A stretch of 64,000 nucleotides of DNA from Petrocella sp024636985 (lineage in GTDB: Bacteria > Bacillota > Clostridia > Lachnospirales > Vallitaleaceae). The DNA is taken from NCBI GenBank assembly GCA_024636985.1, contig JAGXFY010000026.1, forward strand, positions 1-64,000, written 5' to 3'. Under the pieces are notes generated by a model. It ran no database searches. It was given only the letters and a program-made list of their open reading frames with translations, and was not told the DNA's origin. This document shows, piece after piece, positions 25,850 to 34,718 of the stretch. A program made the position numbers and the translations under genes. Position 1 is the first letter of the stretch, and every line of letters begins with the position of its first letter.

Positions 25850-27925
25850 ATGAAGATTTATAAGTCCGAACAGATTCGAAACATTGTATTATTAGGCCAT
25901 GGAGGAAGCGGTAAGACTACACTGGTGGAAGCTATGGCCCATGTGGATGGCATTGTAAAGCGACAAGGTAAGGTAGAAGAAGGCAACACGATTAGCGATT
26001 TTGATAAGGAAGAAATCAAGAGAGGCTTTTCAATCAGTACTTCATGTATACCTATTGAATGGCAGGATTGCAAACTTAACTTATTGGATGCACCTGGATA
26101 TTTCGACTTTGTTGGTGAAGCAAAACAAGCCACACGTGTTGCCGATAGTGCCATTGTTGTAGTCTCAGGCAGATCAGGCGTAGAAGTAGGTACGGAAAAA
26201 GCTTTTGAATACGCAGAAGAAATGGAAATACCCAAAATAGTATTCGTGACGGACATGGATGATGACAATGCAGATTTAAACAAGGTGCTGAACCAATTAA
26301 AAAATATTTTTGGTAAATCGATTGCACCTTTTCAAGTACCAATAAAGGAAGACGAGCATTTCGTTGGTTTTGTGAACATTATTAAAATGGAAGGTAGAAG
26401 ATTCGTAAAAGATCATGTAGAGCCTTGTGAAATACCGGAAGACTTAATGGACGAAGTCAATGAGGTTAGAGAAATGATCTTAGAGGCAGTTGCAGAGAGT
26501 GATGAAGCCTTAATGGAAAAATATTTTGAAGGTGAAGCATTTACATTAGAAGAAATTCAAAATGCTTTGCATAATGGTGTTATAGATGGGTCAATCATAC
26601 CTGTACTTTGTGGTTCAGGAACTAATAATACAGGTGTTACAGTATTGATGGATTCTTTGGTTAAATATATGCCTTCTCCAAGAGAAGAGCATACAAGTGT
26701 TTATGGTGAGGATCCAGATACAGGTGAAGAAGTTGAAGTGTTCTGTGATATTGATCATGACGCAACAGCCCTTGTTTTTAAAACAATCATAGACCCTTAT
26801 GTTGGAAAGTTATCTCTTTTTAGAGTTTATTCGGGAATCATAAAGAAAGACATGCAATTAATGAATGTTAATAAAGATCAGAAGGAAAAAGCAAACCATA
26901 TTTATGTGCTAAGAGGTAGAGAACAGTTTGAAGTGGATGAGATTCATGCAGGAGACATTGGTGCTTTTGCTAAACTGACAGATGTTAGTACAGGGGATAC
27001 GTTATGCGATCCTGCCAAGCTCGTTAGGTTACCAGGCATCTCATTTCCGGAATCTTTAGCATATAGAGCGGTTCTTCCCATTAAAAAAGGTGAGGAAGAG
27101 AAGATGACATCCGGTATTCACAAATTAATGGAAGAAGATCCAACCATTAATATTATTCTGGATACCGAAAACCATCAAGAGCTTTTGTATGGTGTTGGCG
27201 GTCAACATTTGGAGATTGTCAAGAGTAAGCTACTTGACAAATTCAAAGTAGAAATTGAGTTGGTCAAGCCTAGAATCCCATACCGTGAAACCATAAAAGC
27301 AAAAGGTCAGGTACGTGGAAGACACAAGAAACAATCCGGCGGTCATGGTCAGTATGGAGATGTTGTCATGGAATTTGAACCGTCAGGTGATCGTGAGAAA
27401 CCTTTTGTTTTTGAAGAAAAGATTGTCGGAGGTTCAGTGCCTAAAAACTATTTCCCGGCAGTGGAGAAGGGCTTGATTGAATCTGTAGATAGAGGCGCAC
27501 TAGCAGGATATAAGGTTGTAGGTGTGAAAGCAACACTGGTGGATGGTTCTTATCATCCTGTTGACTCCTCGGAGATGGCTTTTAAGATGGCGACAATTGC
27601 TGCTTTTAAAGAAGCGATGAAAGTTTGTAAACCGATTATACTAGAACCGATAGCCAGTGTTCACGTTGTTGTACCCGATGATTATATGGGTGATATTATT
27701 GGCGATTTGAATAAGAGAAGGGGACGTGTCATGGGCATGAATCCTGTGAAGGGGAAACAAGAAGTGGTAGCTGAAGTCCCTATGGGTGAGATGTATGGTT
27801 ACTCAACGGACTTAAGATCTATGACTCAAGGAAGAGGCATGTTTACCTTAAACTTTGAACGCTATGATGAAGCACCTGCAGAGATTCAAACCAAGGTAAT
27901 AGAGGATCGAGCTCAAGATAAATAA
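25850..27925 (+). CDS. Elongation factor G paralogue (EF-G-like GTPase)
   Basis: A 691-residue translation-type GTPase with all five EF-G domains. G1 is GHGGSGKTT at 16-24, not the usual AHIDAGKTT. G3 is DAPGYFDF near 80. G4, normally NKMD, reads TDMD at 134-137, so Asn and Lys for guanine recognition are missing while the Asp stays. Domain IV has RGRHKKQSGGHGQYGDV near 490, as in EF-G. It stands alone, not with rpsL/rpsG/tuf, so it is not the main EF-G. Similar stand-alone paralogues are common in Clostridia; their role is unclear (ribosome rescue, recycling or antibiotic protection have been suggested for relatives). Confidence 0.85.
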   Translation: MKIYKSEQIRNIVLLGHGGSGKTTLVEAMAHVDGIVKRQGKVEEGNTISDFDKEEIKRGFSISTSCIPIEWQDCKLNLLDAPGYFDFVGEAKQATRVADSAIVVVSGRSGVEVGTEKAFEYAEEMEIPKIVFVTDMDDDNADLNKVLNQLKNIFGKSIAPFQVPIKEDEHFVGFVNIIKMEGRRFVKDHVEPCEIPEDLMDEVNEVREMILEAVAESDEALMEKYFEGEAFTLEEIQNALHNGVIDGSIIPVLCGSGTNNTGVTVLMDSLVKYMPSPREEHTSVYGEDPDTGEEVEVFCDIDHDATALVFKTIIDPYVGKLSLFRVYSGIIKKDMQLMNVNKDQKEKANHIYVLRGREQFEVDEIHAGDIGAFAKLTDVSTGDTLCDPAKLVRLPGISFPESLAYRAVLPIKKGEEEKMTSGIHKLMEEDPTINIILDTENHQELLYGVGGQHLEIVKSKLLDKFKVEIELVKPRIPYRETIKAKGQVRGRHKKQSGGHGQYGDVVMEFEPSGDREKPFVFEEKIVGGSVPKNYFPAVEKGLIESVDRGALAGYKVVGVKATLVDGSYHPVDSSEMAFKMATIAAFKEAMKVCKPIILEPIASVHVVVPDDYMGDIIGDLNKRRGRVMGMNPVKGKQEVVAEVPMGEMYGYSTDLRSMTQGRGMFTLNFERYDEAPAEIQTKVIEDRAQDK

Positions 27926-27944
27926 ATATTCTAATAATTAATAT

Positions 27945-27984
27945 AAACGGGTTATGCCAGACGATGGTATAACCCGTTTTTTTG
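27945..27984 (+). terminator. Terminator after the EF-G paralogue
   Basis: AAACGGGTTAT pairs with ATAACCCGTTT, followed by a T-tract. Confidence 0.92.
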
Positions 27985-27994
27985 TTAAAATCTT

Positions 27995-28019
27995 ATATCC
28001 AACCAAACAAGTTGGATAT
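27995..28019. promoter_or_regulatory. Inverted repeat upstream of the Fe-S operon promoter
   Basis: ATATCCAAC and GTTGGATAT, nine perfect pairs around CAAACAA, end 26 bp upstream of the -35 box. It could bind a dimeric regulator. It does not match the IscR type 1 or 2 boxes that I know. Confidence 0.45.
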
Positions 28020-28045
28020 GTACTTATAAAATACATGTCAAAGTA

Positions 28046-28073
28046 TTGACAAACTATGAGTTGGCATGATAAT
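28046..28073 (+). promoter_or_regulatory. Promoter of the Rrf2-nifS-nifU-mnmA operon
   Basis: TTGACA, 16 bp, GATAAT with an extended TG two bases before. The leader is about 45 nt. Confidence 0.8.
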
Positions 28074-28124
28074 CTTACATAGAATCATATCCGAGTCATT
28101 TAGTAGGAATTATGAGGTGATGCA

Positions 28125-28565
28125 GTGAAACTTTCAACAAAAGGAAGATATGGACTTAGAGCCATGATTGATTTGGCCATACATTCCAAGGAAAATCAAG
28201 TATCCATAAAAAGCATATCAGAACGGCAGGAAATATCTGAAAACTACCTGGAGAGAATTATTGCACTCCTTAAAAAAGCAGGGTATGTTAAGAGTACAAG
28301 AGGTGCTCAAGGTGGCTATATGCTCACAAAAAAACCGGACCAGATTTCTGTCGGGAACATACTAAGAGCCCTTGAAGGCGACTTAAATCCGGTGGATTGT
28401 TCTTTGATTAATGATGATAAAGTATGTTCAGAATCAAGCTTGTGTGTGACAAAATTCGTATGGAAACGTATCAGTGACAGTATCAATGATGTGGTTGACA
28501 ATATTAGTCTTCAAGATCTTGTGAATGAACAATTAGAAATAGATAAATCTCAGTTGAGCAGATAG
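28125..28565 (+). CDS. iscR: Rrf2-family regulator (IscR-like)
   Basis: A 146-residue winged-helix repressor that heads the Fe-S operon. The HTH is in the first 65 residues. Cys92, Cys101 and Cys107 form a C-x8-C-x5-C set, close to the Fe-S cluster ligands of IscR, so it probably senses cluster supply and represses this operon. CymR-type Rrf2 proteins lack these cysteines. The start is GTG with GAGGTGA upstream. It is nine bases before nifS. Confidence 0.88.
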   Translation: MKLSTKGRYGLRAMIDLAIHSKENQVSIKSISERQEISENYLERIIALLKKAGYVKSTRGAQGGYMLTKKPDQISVGNILRALEGDLNPVDCSLINDDKVCSESSLCVTKFVWKRISDSINDVVDNISLQDLVNEQLEIDKSQLSR

Positions 28566-28574
28566 GAGCAGGTT

Positions 28575-29768
28575 ATGAATAAGAAAATCTATTTAGATCA
28601 TGCAGCAACAACACCAACTAAAAAAGTAGTCGTTGAGGCAATGCTACCATATTTTACAGAAAAATTTGGTAATCCTTCAAGTATTTATGAGTTTTCAGGA
28701 CAGAACAAGGAAGCGATTGAAGAAGCAAGGGAATTAGTGGCTCATGCCATAGGTGCTAGTGAAAGAGAGATATTCTTCACAAGTGGCGGTACTGAATCAG
28801 ACAACTGGGCTATCTTAGGTATAGCAGAAAACTATAAGTCTAAAGGAAATCATATCATCACAACAACCATTGAACACCATGCGGTTCTTCATACATGCGA
28901 GTACCTTGAAAAAAACGGCTATGAAGTGACATATCTTGAAGTAGACAAAAATGGACGTGTTAATTCGAATGATCTAAAAGAGGCTATAAAAGAAACAACC
29001 ATATTGATATCGATTATGCTTGCTAACAATGAGATTGGCACAGTACAACCTATAGAAGAACTGGGTGCTATTGCTAAAGCAGCAGGTGTTCTTTTTCATA
29101 CAGATGCCGTTCAAGGTGTGGGACATATACCAATTGATGTGAATGCCATGCATATTGATTTACTAAGTATCAGTGGCCACAAGTTATATGGCCCCAAGGG
29201 TATAGGTGCCCTATATGTAAGAAAAGGCATAAAACTAAGATCTTTTATTCATGGTGGCGGGCAAGAAAAAAAACGTCGTGGAGGTACTGAAAATGTACCG
29301 GCTATTGTAGGTTTTGGTAAAGCAATCGAACTGGCAATAACATCCATGGAGGCAGAAAGCAAAAGGCAGGCAGAACTTAGAGATTATTTAATCGAACAAG
29401 TACTAGAAAGAATACCCCATTGTCGACTTAACGGACATAGAGAGTATAGACTTCCTAACAATGCTAACTTTAGTTTTGAGTTCATCGAAGGTGAATCCTT
29501 GTTGATTATGCTAGATATGAAAGATATATGTGCATCAAGCGGTTCGGCTTGTACTTCCGGTTCCCTAGATCCGTCTCATGTATTATTGGGCATAGGACTA
29601 CCTCATGAAATAGCCCATGGATCTTTGAGGATTAGTCTTGGGGAACAGAATACAAAAGAAGAAATGGATTATCTTATTGAGTCTTTAATCGTCATTGTAG
29701 CTAGGCTAAGGGAAATGTCACCGTTGTACGAAGACTATTTAAAAAAACAAGCAAAAATTGAAAGATAG
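28575..29768 (+). CDS. nifS: Cysteine desulfurase
   Basis: A 397-residue PLP enzyme that takes sulfur from cysteine as a persulfide for clusters and tRNA thiolation. The PLP lysine is in SISGHKLYGPKG near 205, and the persulfide Cys is in SSGSACTSGSLDPSHVL near 328. The active-site loop length and the start (KIYLDHAATTPT) are of the NifS/IscS group I type. It is followed after 12 bp by its scaffold partner nifU and then mnmA, which also needs the sulfur. Confidence 0.96.
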   Translation: MNKKIYLDHAATTPTKKVVVEAMLPYFTEKFGNPSSIYEFSGQNKEAIEEARELVAHAIGASEREIFFTSGGTESDNWAILGIAENYKSKGNHIITTTIEHHAVLHTCEYLEKNGYEVTYLEVDKNGRVNSNDLKEAIKETTILISIMLANNEIGTVQPIEELGAIAKAAGVLFHTDAVQGVGHIPIDVNAMHIDLLSISGHKLYGPKGIGALYVRKGIKLRSFIHGGGQEKKRRGGTENVPAIVGFGKAIELAITSMEAESKRQAELRDYLIEQVLERIPHCRLNGHREYRLPNNANFSFEFIEGESLLIMLDMKDICASSGSACTSGSLDPSHVLLGIGLPHEIAHGSLRISLGEQNTKEEMDYLIESLIVIVARLREMSPLYEDYLKKQAKIER

Positions 29769-29780
29769 AGGTGTAATGGT

Positions 29781-30215
29781 ATGTATACTAAAAAGGTAAT
29801 GGATCATTTTCAAAACCCAAGAAATATGGGTGAGATTGAAGGCGCTTCCGGTGTAGGCACAGTTGGTAATGCAAAGTGTGGCGATATTATGAGAATCTAC
29901 TTGGATATTGAAGATGAGATTATAAAAGATGTTAAGTTTAAGACTTTTGGATGTGGTGCTGCAGTTGCTACCAGTTCTATGGCAACTGAATTGGTAAAAG
30001 GAAAGACAGTTAAAGAAGCCATGGAAGTAACCAATAAGGCAGTAATGGAAGCACTTGATGGTCTTCCAAGAGCAAAAGTGCATTGTTCACTTCTTGCAGA
30101 AGAAGCACTTCAAGCAGCACTATGGGATTATGCAAAGAAAAACGGTATCGTTATTGAAGGATTAGTAGAACCTAAGCCTTTTGAAGAGCATGAGGAAGAA
30201 GAAGAAGAATTTTAG
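29781..30215 (+). CDS. nifU: Fe-S cluster scaffold protein NifU/IscU
   Basis: A 144-residue scaffold on which NifS builds clusters. The three conserved cysteines are Cys33 (AKCGD), Cys58 (FGCGAA) and Cys102 (VHCSLL), and Asp35 is present. It has only the IscU domain plus an acidic C-terminal tail, not the Fdx or Nfu domains of full NifU. The clostridial form is usual. Confidence 0.96.
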   Translation: MYTKKVMDHFQNPRNMGEIEGASGVGTVGNAKCGDIMRIYLDIEDEIIKDVKFKTFGCGAAVATSSMATELVKGKTVKEAMEVTNKAVMEALDGLPRAKVHCSLLAEEALQAALWDYAKKNGIVIEGLVEPKPFEEHEEEEEEF

Positions 30216-30224
30216 AGGAAAGTT

Positions 30225-31316
30225 ATGAATACTAAAACAGTTGTAGTGGGGATGTCCGGAGGTGTGGATTCATCTGTAGCAGCCTACCTATTAAAAGAAG
30301 CAGGTTATAATGTCATTGGTGTTACCATGCAAATATGGCAGAATGAAGAAAGAGACCTTGAAGAAGAAGAAGGTGGTTGCTGTGGCCTCTCGGCAGTAGA
30401 TGATGCCAGAAGAGTAGCCCAGTCACTTGACATACCTTATTATGTTATGAATTTCAAGGAAGAATTCAACCGTGAAGTTATTGATTATTTTGTAGAATCC
30501 TATAAAGAAGGCAAGACACCCAATCCTTGTATTGCTTGTAACCGAAAAGTAAAATGGGAATCTTTGTTGACTCGCAGTATGAACATTGGTGCTGATTTCA
30601 TTGCTACTGGACATTATGCTAAAGTGGTCAAGCTGGAAAATGGTAGATATGCTTTAAAACAATCGGTAACCATAAAAAAAGACCAGACCTATGCCTTATA
30701 TAACCTAACACAGGATCAGCTTAGTAAGACCTTGATGCCTGTTGGTGATTATGATAAGGACACGGTGCGAATTATAGCAGAAAAAATTAATCTAAGAATT
30801 GCCAATAAACCGGACAGTCAAGACATATGTTTTGTACCGGATGGTGACTATGGAAAATTCCTTGAAACCTACACCGGAGAAAAACCCTTAGAAGGTAACT
30901 TTGTAGATGAAAAAGGTAATATTTTAGGGCGTCACAAAGGCATCGTTCATTACACGATAGGTCAAAGGAAGGGGCTTGGTTTGAGCCTTGGAAAACCGGG
31001 ATTTGTAACGGCAATTAGACCGGAAACTAGGGAAGTGGTTATAGGCGATAATAAGGATACCTTTGCTTTTTCCCTACTTGCCAATCAATTGAATTTTATG
31101 CCATTTGAGAAACTGGAAGGCGAAAAGTTTTTCACAGCAAAAATCAGATATAGCCATAAACCTGCCGGTTGTCATGTTAAGATGGTTGATCATGATTTAA
31201 TGGAAGTAAGATTTGAAGATGCTCAAAGGGCGATTACCCCTGGACAAGCAGTGGTTCTATATGACGGTGAACTTGTTGTAGGTGGGGGGACCATCATTCG
31301 TGCTCTTAATGAATAA
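30225..31316 (+). CDS. mnmA: tRNA-specific 2-thiouridylase
   Basis: A 363-residue enzyme that makes 2-thiouridine at position 34 of Lys, Glu and Gln tRNAs. The PP-loop is GMSGGVDSSVAAY at 9-21. The catalytic cysteines are in NPCIACNRKVKW near 102 and DICFVPDGDYG near 200. A C-terminal beta-barrel is present. It follows nifU by nine bases and takes sulfur from the same desulfurase, which explains the operon. Confidence 0.97.
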   Translation: MNTKTVVVGMSGGVDSSVAAYLLKEAGYNVIGVTMQIWQNEERDLEEEEGGCCGLSAVDDARRVAQSLDIPYYVMNFKEEFNREVIDYFVESYKEGKTPNPCIACNRKVKWESLLTRSMNIGADFIATGHYAKVVKLENGRYALKQSVTIKKDQTYALYNLTQDQLSKTLMPVGDYDKDTVRIIAEKINLRIANKPDSQDICFVPDGDYGKFLETYTGEKPLEGNFVDEKGNILGRHKGIVHYTIGQRKGLGLSLGKPGFVTAIRPETREVVIGDNKDTFAFSLLANQLNFMPFEKLEGEKFFTAKIRYSHKPAGCHVKMVDHDLMEVRFEDAQRAITPGQAVVLYDGELVVGGGTIIRALNE

Positions 31317-31333
31317 AAAAATATAAAATGAAT

Positions 31334-31391
31334 CAAAAAACACCACCAAATCTTTGATTATAAAATCAATGTGTTTGAAGGTGTTTTTTTA
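31334..31391. terminator. Bidirectional terminator between mnmA and the PHP gene
   Basis: AAAAAACACC pairs with GGTGTTTTTT, with an inner TTTGAT/ATCAA stem, between convergent genes. Confidence 0.8.
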
Positions 31392-31411
31392 ATTTAGAAA
31401 TGTCAGAAGAC

Positions 31412-32221
31412 CTAGTTGAAGCCAATTTGTCTTGGCACCCTTTTTTGGAATACGGTGTAGGACTTGAATCCGATGTCCTTTAGGTGTTTTTCAACGACAT
31501 CAAAAGAGGTGGCTACATTCTCAGGACGATGGGCATCCGATCCAATAGTCAGTAATTCTCCACCAAGTTGATGGTATCTTTTTAGAACTTCATAACTTGG
31601 ATGGGGTTGATCTAATTTGTAAACATAGCCGCTTGTATTGACTTCGAGGGCTTTATCTTTACGTATCAAAGTGGTCAAGATTGCATCAAAAACATCAGAA
31701 AAATCGGCATATGTATATTTTTTATTAACATCTCTGCGCCAATACCTTATGACATAATCAAGATGCCCTAAAGCATCAAAGTCGTCAAAATGTTGAACAT
31801 TAAAGAGGGTATCTTCGAAGATGCTGAAATAGCCCTCATTTCGAGTTAAGCCATCAAAATAAGTTGGCTCATAAGGATCTTTACCTTTTGCTAAATGTGT
31901 GGAACTAATGATGAAATCAAATTCATGACTCCGGGCTAACTGACGTAGAGGCTCATGTAAATGCTTTTCTATTCCAAACTCAATGCCTGTTAACAATAGG
32001 AAGTCATCGCTTAAAGTAGCTCTGACATCTTCAATGGCTTGGATATATGTGTACACATCTAATTCGCCGGCAATACCCTCGTAGATAAAATCAATATCAT
32101 GGTGGTCCGTAAAGGCTAAGGTATTTAGACCCTTTTCTTTTGCAGCCTTTATCATATCTGACATGGATGCTTGACTGTCGAATGAAAAATAAGTGTGGTT
32201 GTGTAGATCTGAACGTATCAT
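31412..32221 (-). CDS. PHP-domain phosphatase (histidinol-phosphatase HisJ/HisK-like)
   Basis: A 269-residue metal-dependent phosphoesterase. The metal ligands are in DLHNHTYFSFD at 5-15, FTDHHD near 38, ISSTHL near 103, and TIGSDAHRPEN near 228. The family includes histidinol-phosphatase of Gram-positives. No his operon is present here, so the substrate is unproven, though the hisC-type gene 6 kb away leaves it open. It is monocistronic with GGAGAAAT before the start. Confidence 0.85.
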   Translation of the reverse strand: MIRSDLHNHTYFSFDSQASMSDMIKAAKEKGLNTLAFTDHHDIDFIYEGIAGELDVYTYIQAIEDVRATLSDDFLLLTGIEFGIEKHLHEPLRQLARSHEFDFIISSTHLAKGKDPYEPTYFDGLTRNEGYFSIFEDTLFNVQHFDDFDALGHLDYVIRYWRRDVNKKYTYADFSDVFDAILTTLIRKDKALEVNTSGYVYKLDQPHPSYEVLKRYHQLGGELLTIGSDAHRPENVATSFDVVEKHLKDIGFKSYTVFQKRVPRQIGFN

Positions 32222-32257
32222 ATTATTTCTCCTTTAAGATTATCCAATAGGGTTAAA

Positions 32258-32310
32258 GGGTATAAAAAGTCTCACTAAATTCATATTCACTATTACGTTG
32301 ACGTCTTAAC
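32258..32310. repeat. Family A repeat, decayed reverse copy
   Basis: Shares TCACTAAATTCA, then ATTACGTTGACG and the end CTTAACC with the copy 230 bp downstream. It is less well conserved. Confidence 0.5.
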
Positions 32311-32489
32311 CAAAGATTAAAATAATTCTAACATAGAATTCGTGGTATATAAACAAAAATGAAGGGAATTCATAAATCGCTTGTTTTATACCTAGGATAC
32401 ATGGTAATATAGTCTTGGTTATTTACGAGAACATAATATTTATTTTACAAAAATATGACATTTATGGTATTGACATATGGTTAGAGGGT

Positions 32490-32565
32490 CAAAACTAAGT
32501 TTCACTAAATTCACATACAAGTTATGCGAAAGTTCAACTATATAGTTTTGACACCTTAACCAACT
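32490..32565. repeat. Family A repeat, shortened reverse copy
   Basis: Keeps both edges of the reverse complement of the unit at 1-110 (AACTAAGTTTCACTAAATTC and AGTTCAACTATATAGTTTTGAC) with about half of the middle hairpin lost. Confidence 0.65.
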
Positions 32566-32597
32566 TATCAATGATTTTGATTTAGGAGGATATTACA

Positions 32598-34268
32598 ATG
32601 GACTGGGTTGGATTTCAAAATGCACTTTTTAATGTTTTTGCACTATTTGGCGGATTTGGTATGTTTTTGTATGGTATGCATATTATGGCAGATGGTTTGC
32701 AAAAAACAGCCGGAAATAAAATGAAAAACCTACTTGGTGCATTAACCAATAACAGATTTGTAGGTGTTATTGTGGGTGCACTTGTAACAGCTATTGTGCA
32801 AAGTAGTTCAGCCAGTACAGTTATGGTAATCGGATTTGTAAATGCAGGTCTGATGAACTTGGTTCAAGCAACAGGTGTTATTATGGGTGCCAATATCGGT
32901 ACAACCATTACATCTTGGATTGTATCAAGTGGGGAATGGATGGTATTTTTCAAGCCTGAGAAGATAGCACCCCTCATCATGGGTCTCGGTGCAAGTATAC
33001 TGTTCTTCTCAAAGGATAAAAAAAAGCAACAGATTGGTGAGATTCTTGTTGGTTTTTCCTTGATTTTTATTGGTTTAGAGCTAATGAAGTCAGGTATAAC
33101 ACCCTATAAAGATTCACAAGTTTTTAAAGATGCATTTATCGTACTTGGTAAAAATCCGATTCTAGCAGTTTTTGCTGGAGCGGTGGTAACAGCAATCATT
33201 CAAAGCAGTTCCGCTTCAGTCGGTATCCTTCAAACGTTGGCTGCAACAGGTATCATACCCTTTAGTGCGGCCTTATATATTGTACTGGGTCAAAACATAG
33301 GAACAACCGTCACGGCCATGTTATCGAGTATCGGTGCAAGTAAAACAGCCAAAAGAGCTGCTTATGTCCATTTATTATTTAATGTTTTTGGAACGGTGTT
33401 GTTTACGGCGGGTACATTCGTGTACTTTGAGTTTTTTGATATGAATCATGGCCATGCAATCATTACAATGACACAGATTTCCATATTCCATACATTCTTT
33501 AATGTAACCAATACGGCATTATTGCTACCTTTTACTAATCAGCTTGCAGCACTCGCAGAAAAGATTGTACCGGGCGTTGATCGACAAGTGGAGGATGAAG
33601 AGGAACTCACCCTACGACACTTGGATGAAAGAATCTTGGAAACCCCAACTTTTGCAGTAGAAAATGCAATAAAAGAAGTAGCTCGTATGGGGGAATTGGC
33701 TGTTGAGAATACACGGTTAGCTGTTGAAGCATTAATTGAGAAAGACAACAAGAAAATAGCTGAGGTCATCAGCAATGAAAAGAGAATCAATAAACTTGAA
33801 AAGCTAATTACAGACTATTTGATAAAAATCAGCAACTCTGTTTTGAATGAACATCAAAATCTTGTTATAACCAATCTTTTCCATTCGGTCAATGACATCG
33901 AACGTGTTGGTGACCATGCTGAAAACATTGCAGAGCTAGCCAAGTACTATGTTGATAATGAACTCAAATTCTCAGAGGAAGCAGAGGAAGAATTTATAGT
34001 TATTTCCAAGCTGGCGCTGGATACCATACGACTTGCAGTTGAGGCTAGAAGAGATGATAATGCTGATTTAGTCAAAAAAGTTGAATCGAATGAAGAAGAA
34101 ATGGATGTTATGGAGGAGTATTTGAGAGGTCAGCACATAAAAAGACTTGGTAAAAATCTTTGTGATTCATCAACCGGTGTTGTCTTTTTGGACTCCATCA
34201 GTAACCTTGAAAGAATTACAGACCATGCATTGAATTTGGCTTACTATGTTAAGGATGAGATTATATAG
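32598..34268 (+). CDS. Na/Pi cotransporter with PhoU-like domain
   Basis: A 556-residue membrane protein of the NptA/YjbB family. Two inverted transport repeats carry VQSSSASTVM near 77 and IQSSSASVGIL near 203, with GANIGTT and GQNIGTT. The C-terminal third (about 345-550) has two PhoU-like helical bundles (VNDIERVGDHAENI, ISNLERITDHALNL), which should sense or regulate phosphate transport. Substrate is sodium-driven phosphate, inferred from family. It stands alone, ending in a family C terminator-like element. Confidence 0.93.
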   Translation: MDWVGFQNALFNVFALFGGFGMFLYGMHIMADGLQKTAGNKMKNLLGALTNNRFVGVIVGALVTAIVQSSSASTVMVIGFVNAGLMNLVQATGVIMGANIGTTITSWIVSSGEWMVFFKPEKIAPLIMGLGASILFFSKDKKKQQIGEILVGFSLIFIGLELMKSGITPYKDSQVFKDAFIVLGKNPILAVFAGAVVTAIIQSSSASVGILQTLAATGIIPFSAALYIVLGQNIGTTVTAMLSSIGASKTAKRAAYVHLLFNVFGTVLFTAGTFVYFEFFDMNHGHAIITMTQISIFHTFFNVTNTALLLPFTNQLAALAEKIVPGVDRQVEDEEELTLRHLDERILETPTFAVENAIKEVARMGELAVENTRLAVEALIEKDNKKIAEVISNEKRINKLEKLITDYLIKISNSVLNEHQNLVITNLFHSVNDIERVGDHAENIAELAKYYVDNELKFSEEAEEEFIVISKLALDTIRLAVEARRDDNADLVKKVESNEEEMDVMEEYLRGQHIKRLGKNLCDSSTGVVFLDSISNLERITDHALNLAYYVKDEII

Positions 34269-34306
34269 TAATTATTTATGTAGAAGAGAAATACTATTGA
34301 GCTTGT

Positions 34307-34560
34307 TATACAGTCTGTGCAGGAACTTCATAATCGATGTTAGTAAGTGCTATAGAAGTAGGCCGATTTTTGTTTGGAAATTATTTTGAAAAATAAACAG
34401 TTAATATAAGCAGTAAGTATATGTTTTTGACGGATTGTCCTTAGGGAAAGACAGATGAAATAGATACTTACTGTTTTTATTTGGAAGAAATGTGAAACCT
34501 AGTAAATAGGTCCTATGAAAACACACGCAGTTCCAGGAACTTCATAGTCGATATTGACTA
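34307..34560. repeat. Intergenic structured repeat, family C copy 1
   Basis: Three parts. AGGAACTTCATAATCGATGTT at 34321; a hairpin at 34409-34478 (AGCAGTAAGTAT...ATACTTACTGTTTTT) with a GGATTGTCCTTAGGGAAAGAC loop; then GGTCCTATGAA...GTTCCAGGAACTTCATAG at 34510-34548, itself palindromic. The two outer parts share AGGAACTTCATARTCGATRTT. The hairpin with its T-tract can terminate the Na/Pi gene. Confidence 0.7.
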
Positions 34561-34601
34561 AGGCTTTATTTGTGAAAAGTACAAAATTTCAACTGAAAAC
34601 C

Positions 34602-34629
34602 TTGTAATTTATTTGTAGAATGTTATAAT
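34602..34629 (+). promoter_or_regulatory. Promoter of the cggR-glycolysis operon
   Basis: TTGTAA, 16 bp, TATAAT; start of transcription near 34636. The operator follows about 36 bases later. Confidence 0.7.
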
Positions 34630-34671
34630 AAGAATGTGCTTATTTGTTGAAGCATTTTTTTACAAACAACT

Positions 34672-34707
34672 TGGGACGAAAAATGACAACAGGGACCAAA
34701 TGGGTCC
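34672..34707 (+). promoter_or_regulatory. CggR-type operator
   Basis: TGGGACGAAAAATGAC then AGGGACCAAATGGGTCC: two GGGAC-headed half-sites 19 bp apart, closely matching the arrangement (CGGGAC-N6-TGTC twice) of the Bacillus CggR operator. It lies between promoter and ribosome site, as expected for a roadblock-type repressor. Confidence 0.7.
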
Positions 34708-34718
34708 GGGAGTTGATT

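Larger units (their letters stand above)
32222..32597. other. Gene-free stretch with two decayed family A repeats
   Basis: Reverse-oriented relatives of the 1-110 unit lie at about 32258-32310 (AGTCTCACTAAATTCATA...ATTACGTTGACGTCTTAACC) and 32490-32565 (AACTAAGTTTCACTAAATTC...AGTTCAACTATATAGTTTTGAC). Both are shortened. The centre holds no recognisable gene. AGGAGG at 32586 serves the next gene. Confidence 0.6.

Noticed and set aside
25858..26283. 141-codon minus-strand frame inside the EF-G paralogue
   Set aside because: It is antisense to a well-conserved gene, has no ribosome site and a Ser/Pro-rich composition typical of shadow frames.
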